Assembly (NCBI GenBank): GCA_965267335.1
Contig: OZ253953.1
Coordinates: 620,001 to 684,000, forward strand
DNA: 64,000 bases
DNA from: G965267335 sp965267335
GTDB lineage: Bacteria > Bacteroidota > Bacteroidia > Cytophagales > JAAEPT01
Reading direction: 5' to 3'
The notes below the pieces were generated by a model that made no database searches, was not told the DNA's origin, and was given only the letters and a program-made list of their open reading frames with translations. A program made the position numbers and the translations under genes. Position 1 is the first letter of the stretch; each line of letters begins with the position of its first letter. Shown piece after piece: positions 63,528 to 64,000 of the stretch.

Positions 63528-63556
63528 TAAGAAGTAAGAAGTAAGATTCAAGATTG
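63528..63556. repeat. Degenerate AAGTAAGAAGTAAGATT repeat
   Basis: TTTAAGAAGTAAGAAGTAAGATTCAAG after the tadA stop is built from the same words as the inverted repeat at 60695-60906, suggesting a dispersed family. Confidence 0.4.
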
Positions 63557-63694
63557 ATGTACGTCTTAATCGCTCCTTGTTGGTAACATTGATTTCCATC
63601 TCCCCAATGTACTTCTTGACTTTTGTCAATCGATAGAACAGAGCTTGTGATCTACTTTTAGGTTGTAATCAAATCGCAACTAAAAGTTAAGATC

Positions 63695-64000
63695 ATGAAA
63701 AAGCTAATAATACTACTATCAACACTTGGATTCACTACGATTTCATTCGCTCAGGATGCCGATTCATTGTCAATTTATCGTTTGCCGCGAAATATCTTTA
63801 AGATCAATCCTACGGCTTTTGGGACAAGTTCGCTGCAGGCCGACTATGAATTATTCTTCGATAGGGATAAAATGAGTCTCCAGTTCTCGCCAAGCGGTAC
63901 GATCTATAAGGATAACCATGATGACGCCTACGGTTTTGGTGGAGAAGTCACGTACAGGAAGTATCTGAGGGATGTGATAGGGAATGGTAAAAAGCACCAG
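63695..64000 (+). CDS. Outer-membrane protein, N-terminal part (3' end outside window)
   Basis: 102 codons open to the window edge. Signal peptide MKKLIILLSTLGFTTISFAQ, then RNIFKINPTAFGTSSLQADYELFFDRDKMSLQFS and VTYRKYL, which look like the first strands of a beta-barrel outer-membrane protein. Family not decided from this fragment. Confidence 0.65.
   Translation, partial: MKKLIILLSTLGFTTISFAQDADSLSIYRLPRNIFKINPTAFGTSSLQADYELFFDRDKMSLQFSPSGTIYKDNHDDAYGFGGEVTYRKYLRDVIGNGKKHQ

Noticed and set aside
63375..63629. 84-aa minus-strand ORF at the tadA 3' end
   Set aside because: Overlaps tadA and the degenerate repeat; composition is low complexity and no family was recognised.

Overview
The window is chromosomal DNA of a Bacteroidota bacterium, most likely a marine or soil member of the Cytophagales. 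The support comes from four PorP/SprF-type proteins, a secreted enzyme ending in a type IX secretion (T9SS) sorting domain, tandem GldJ-like lipoproteins, many SusD-free outer-membrane barrel and lipoprotein genes, Bacteroidetes-type promoters (TTTG spaced from TAnnTTTG), and an almost complete lack of Shine-Dalgarno sequences. Base composition is AT-rich. No tRNA, rRNA, CRISPR array, prophage or intact insertion sequence was seen.

Layout. 1-3820: end of an operon of two outer-membrane barrels and two lipoproteins with carbohydrate-binding-like folds. 3844-9717: signalling block with a hidden 55-aa gene, a PAS histidine kinase with NarL-type regulator, a tandem array of promoter/terminator units that look like very small RNAs, a second NarL-type regulator, and a 7TM-DISM receptor fused to a transposase-derived zinc ribbon/HTH. 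9808-14259: K+ channel, ispH, TPR protein, MFS transporter. 14484-28467: two PorP/SprF genes, a 2566-aa T9SS-exported GH9 cellulase with exact 255-bp repeats, a DUF4380-like lipoprotein, a GH5 mannanase and an unknown lipoprotein; this reads as a plant-polysaccharide (cellulose/mannan) degradation region. 28440-31729: SigZ-like sigma factor preceded by a cysteine-rich 27-aa ORF, ACP phosphodiesterase, a cassette of three micro-ORFs separated by intrinsic terminators, TPR protein and ComF. 31740-42891: two GldJ-like lipoproteins, a uracil-DNA glycosylase family protein overlapping mfd, an amidase, and a CBM9-like lipoprotein / lipoprotein / glycerol-3-phosphate dehydrogenase operon. 42872-44918: PorP - ECF sigma - anti-sigma locus. 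45020-49388: fumC, a SPOR-like coiled-coil protein behind an inverted DnaA-box pair, small membrane proteins and a fourth PorP, punctuated by three copies of a palindromic repeat. 49385-57434: pbpC and a giant alpha-2-macroglobulin, the classical periplasmic defence pair. 57582-64000: small proteins, aspS, a monooxygenase-like protein, a TPR lipoprotein, tadA and the start of an outer-membrane protein.

The strongest candidates for something undescribed are (i) three promoter/terminator units at 6413-6876 sharing a GTAAGGTTGTAAGGTA start motif between two response regulators, (ii) the micro-ORF/terminator cassette at 29871-30415, (iii) the cysteine-rich 27-aa ORF placed 3 bp before a SigZ-like sigma factor, and (iv) the membrane receptor fused to an IS1595-type DNA-binding module. 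All calls are from reading sequence only; no database search was run.
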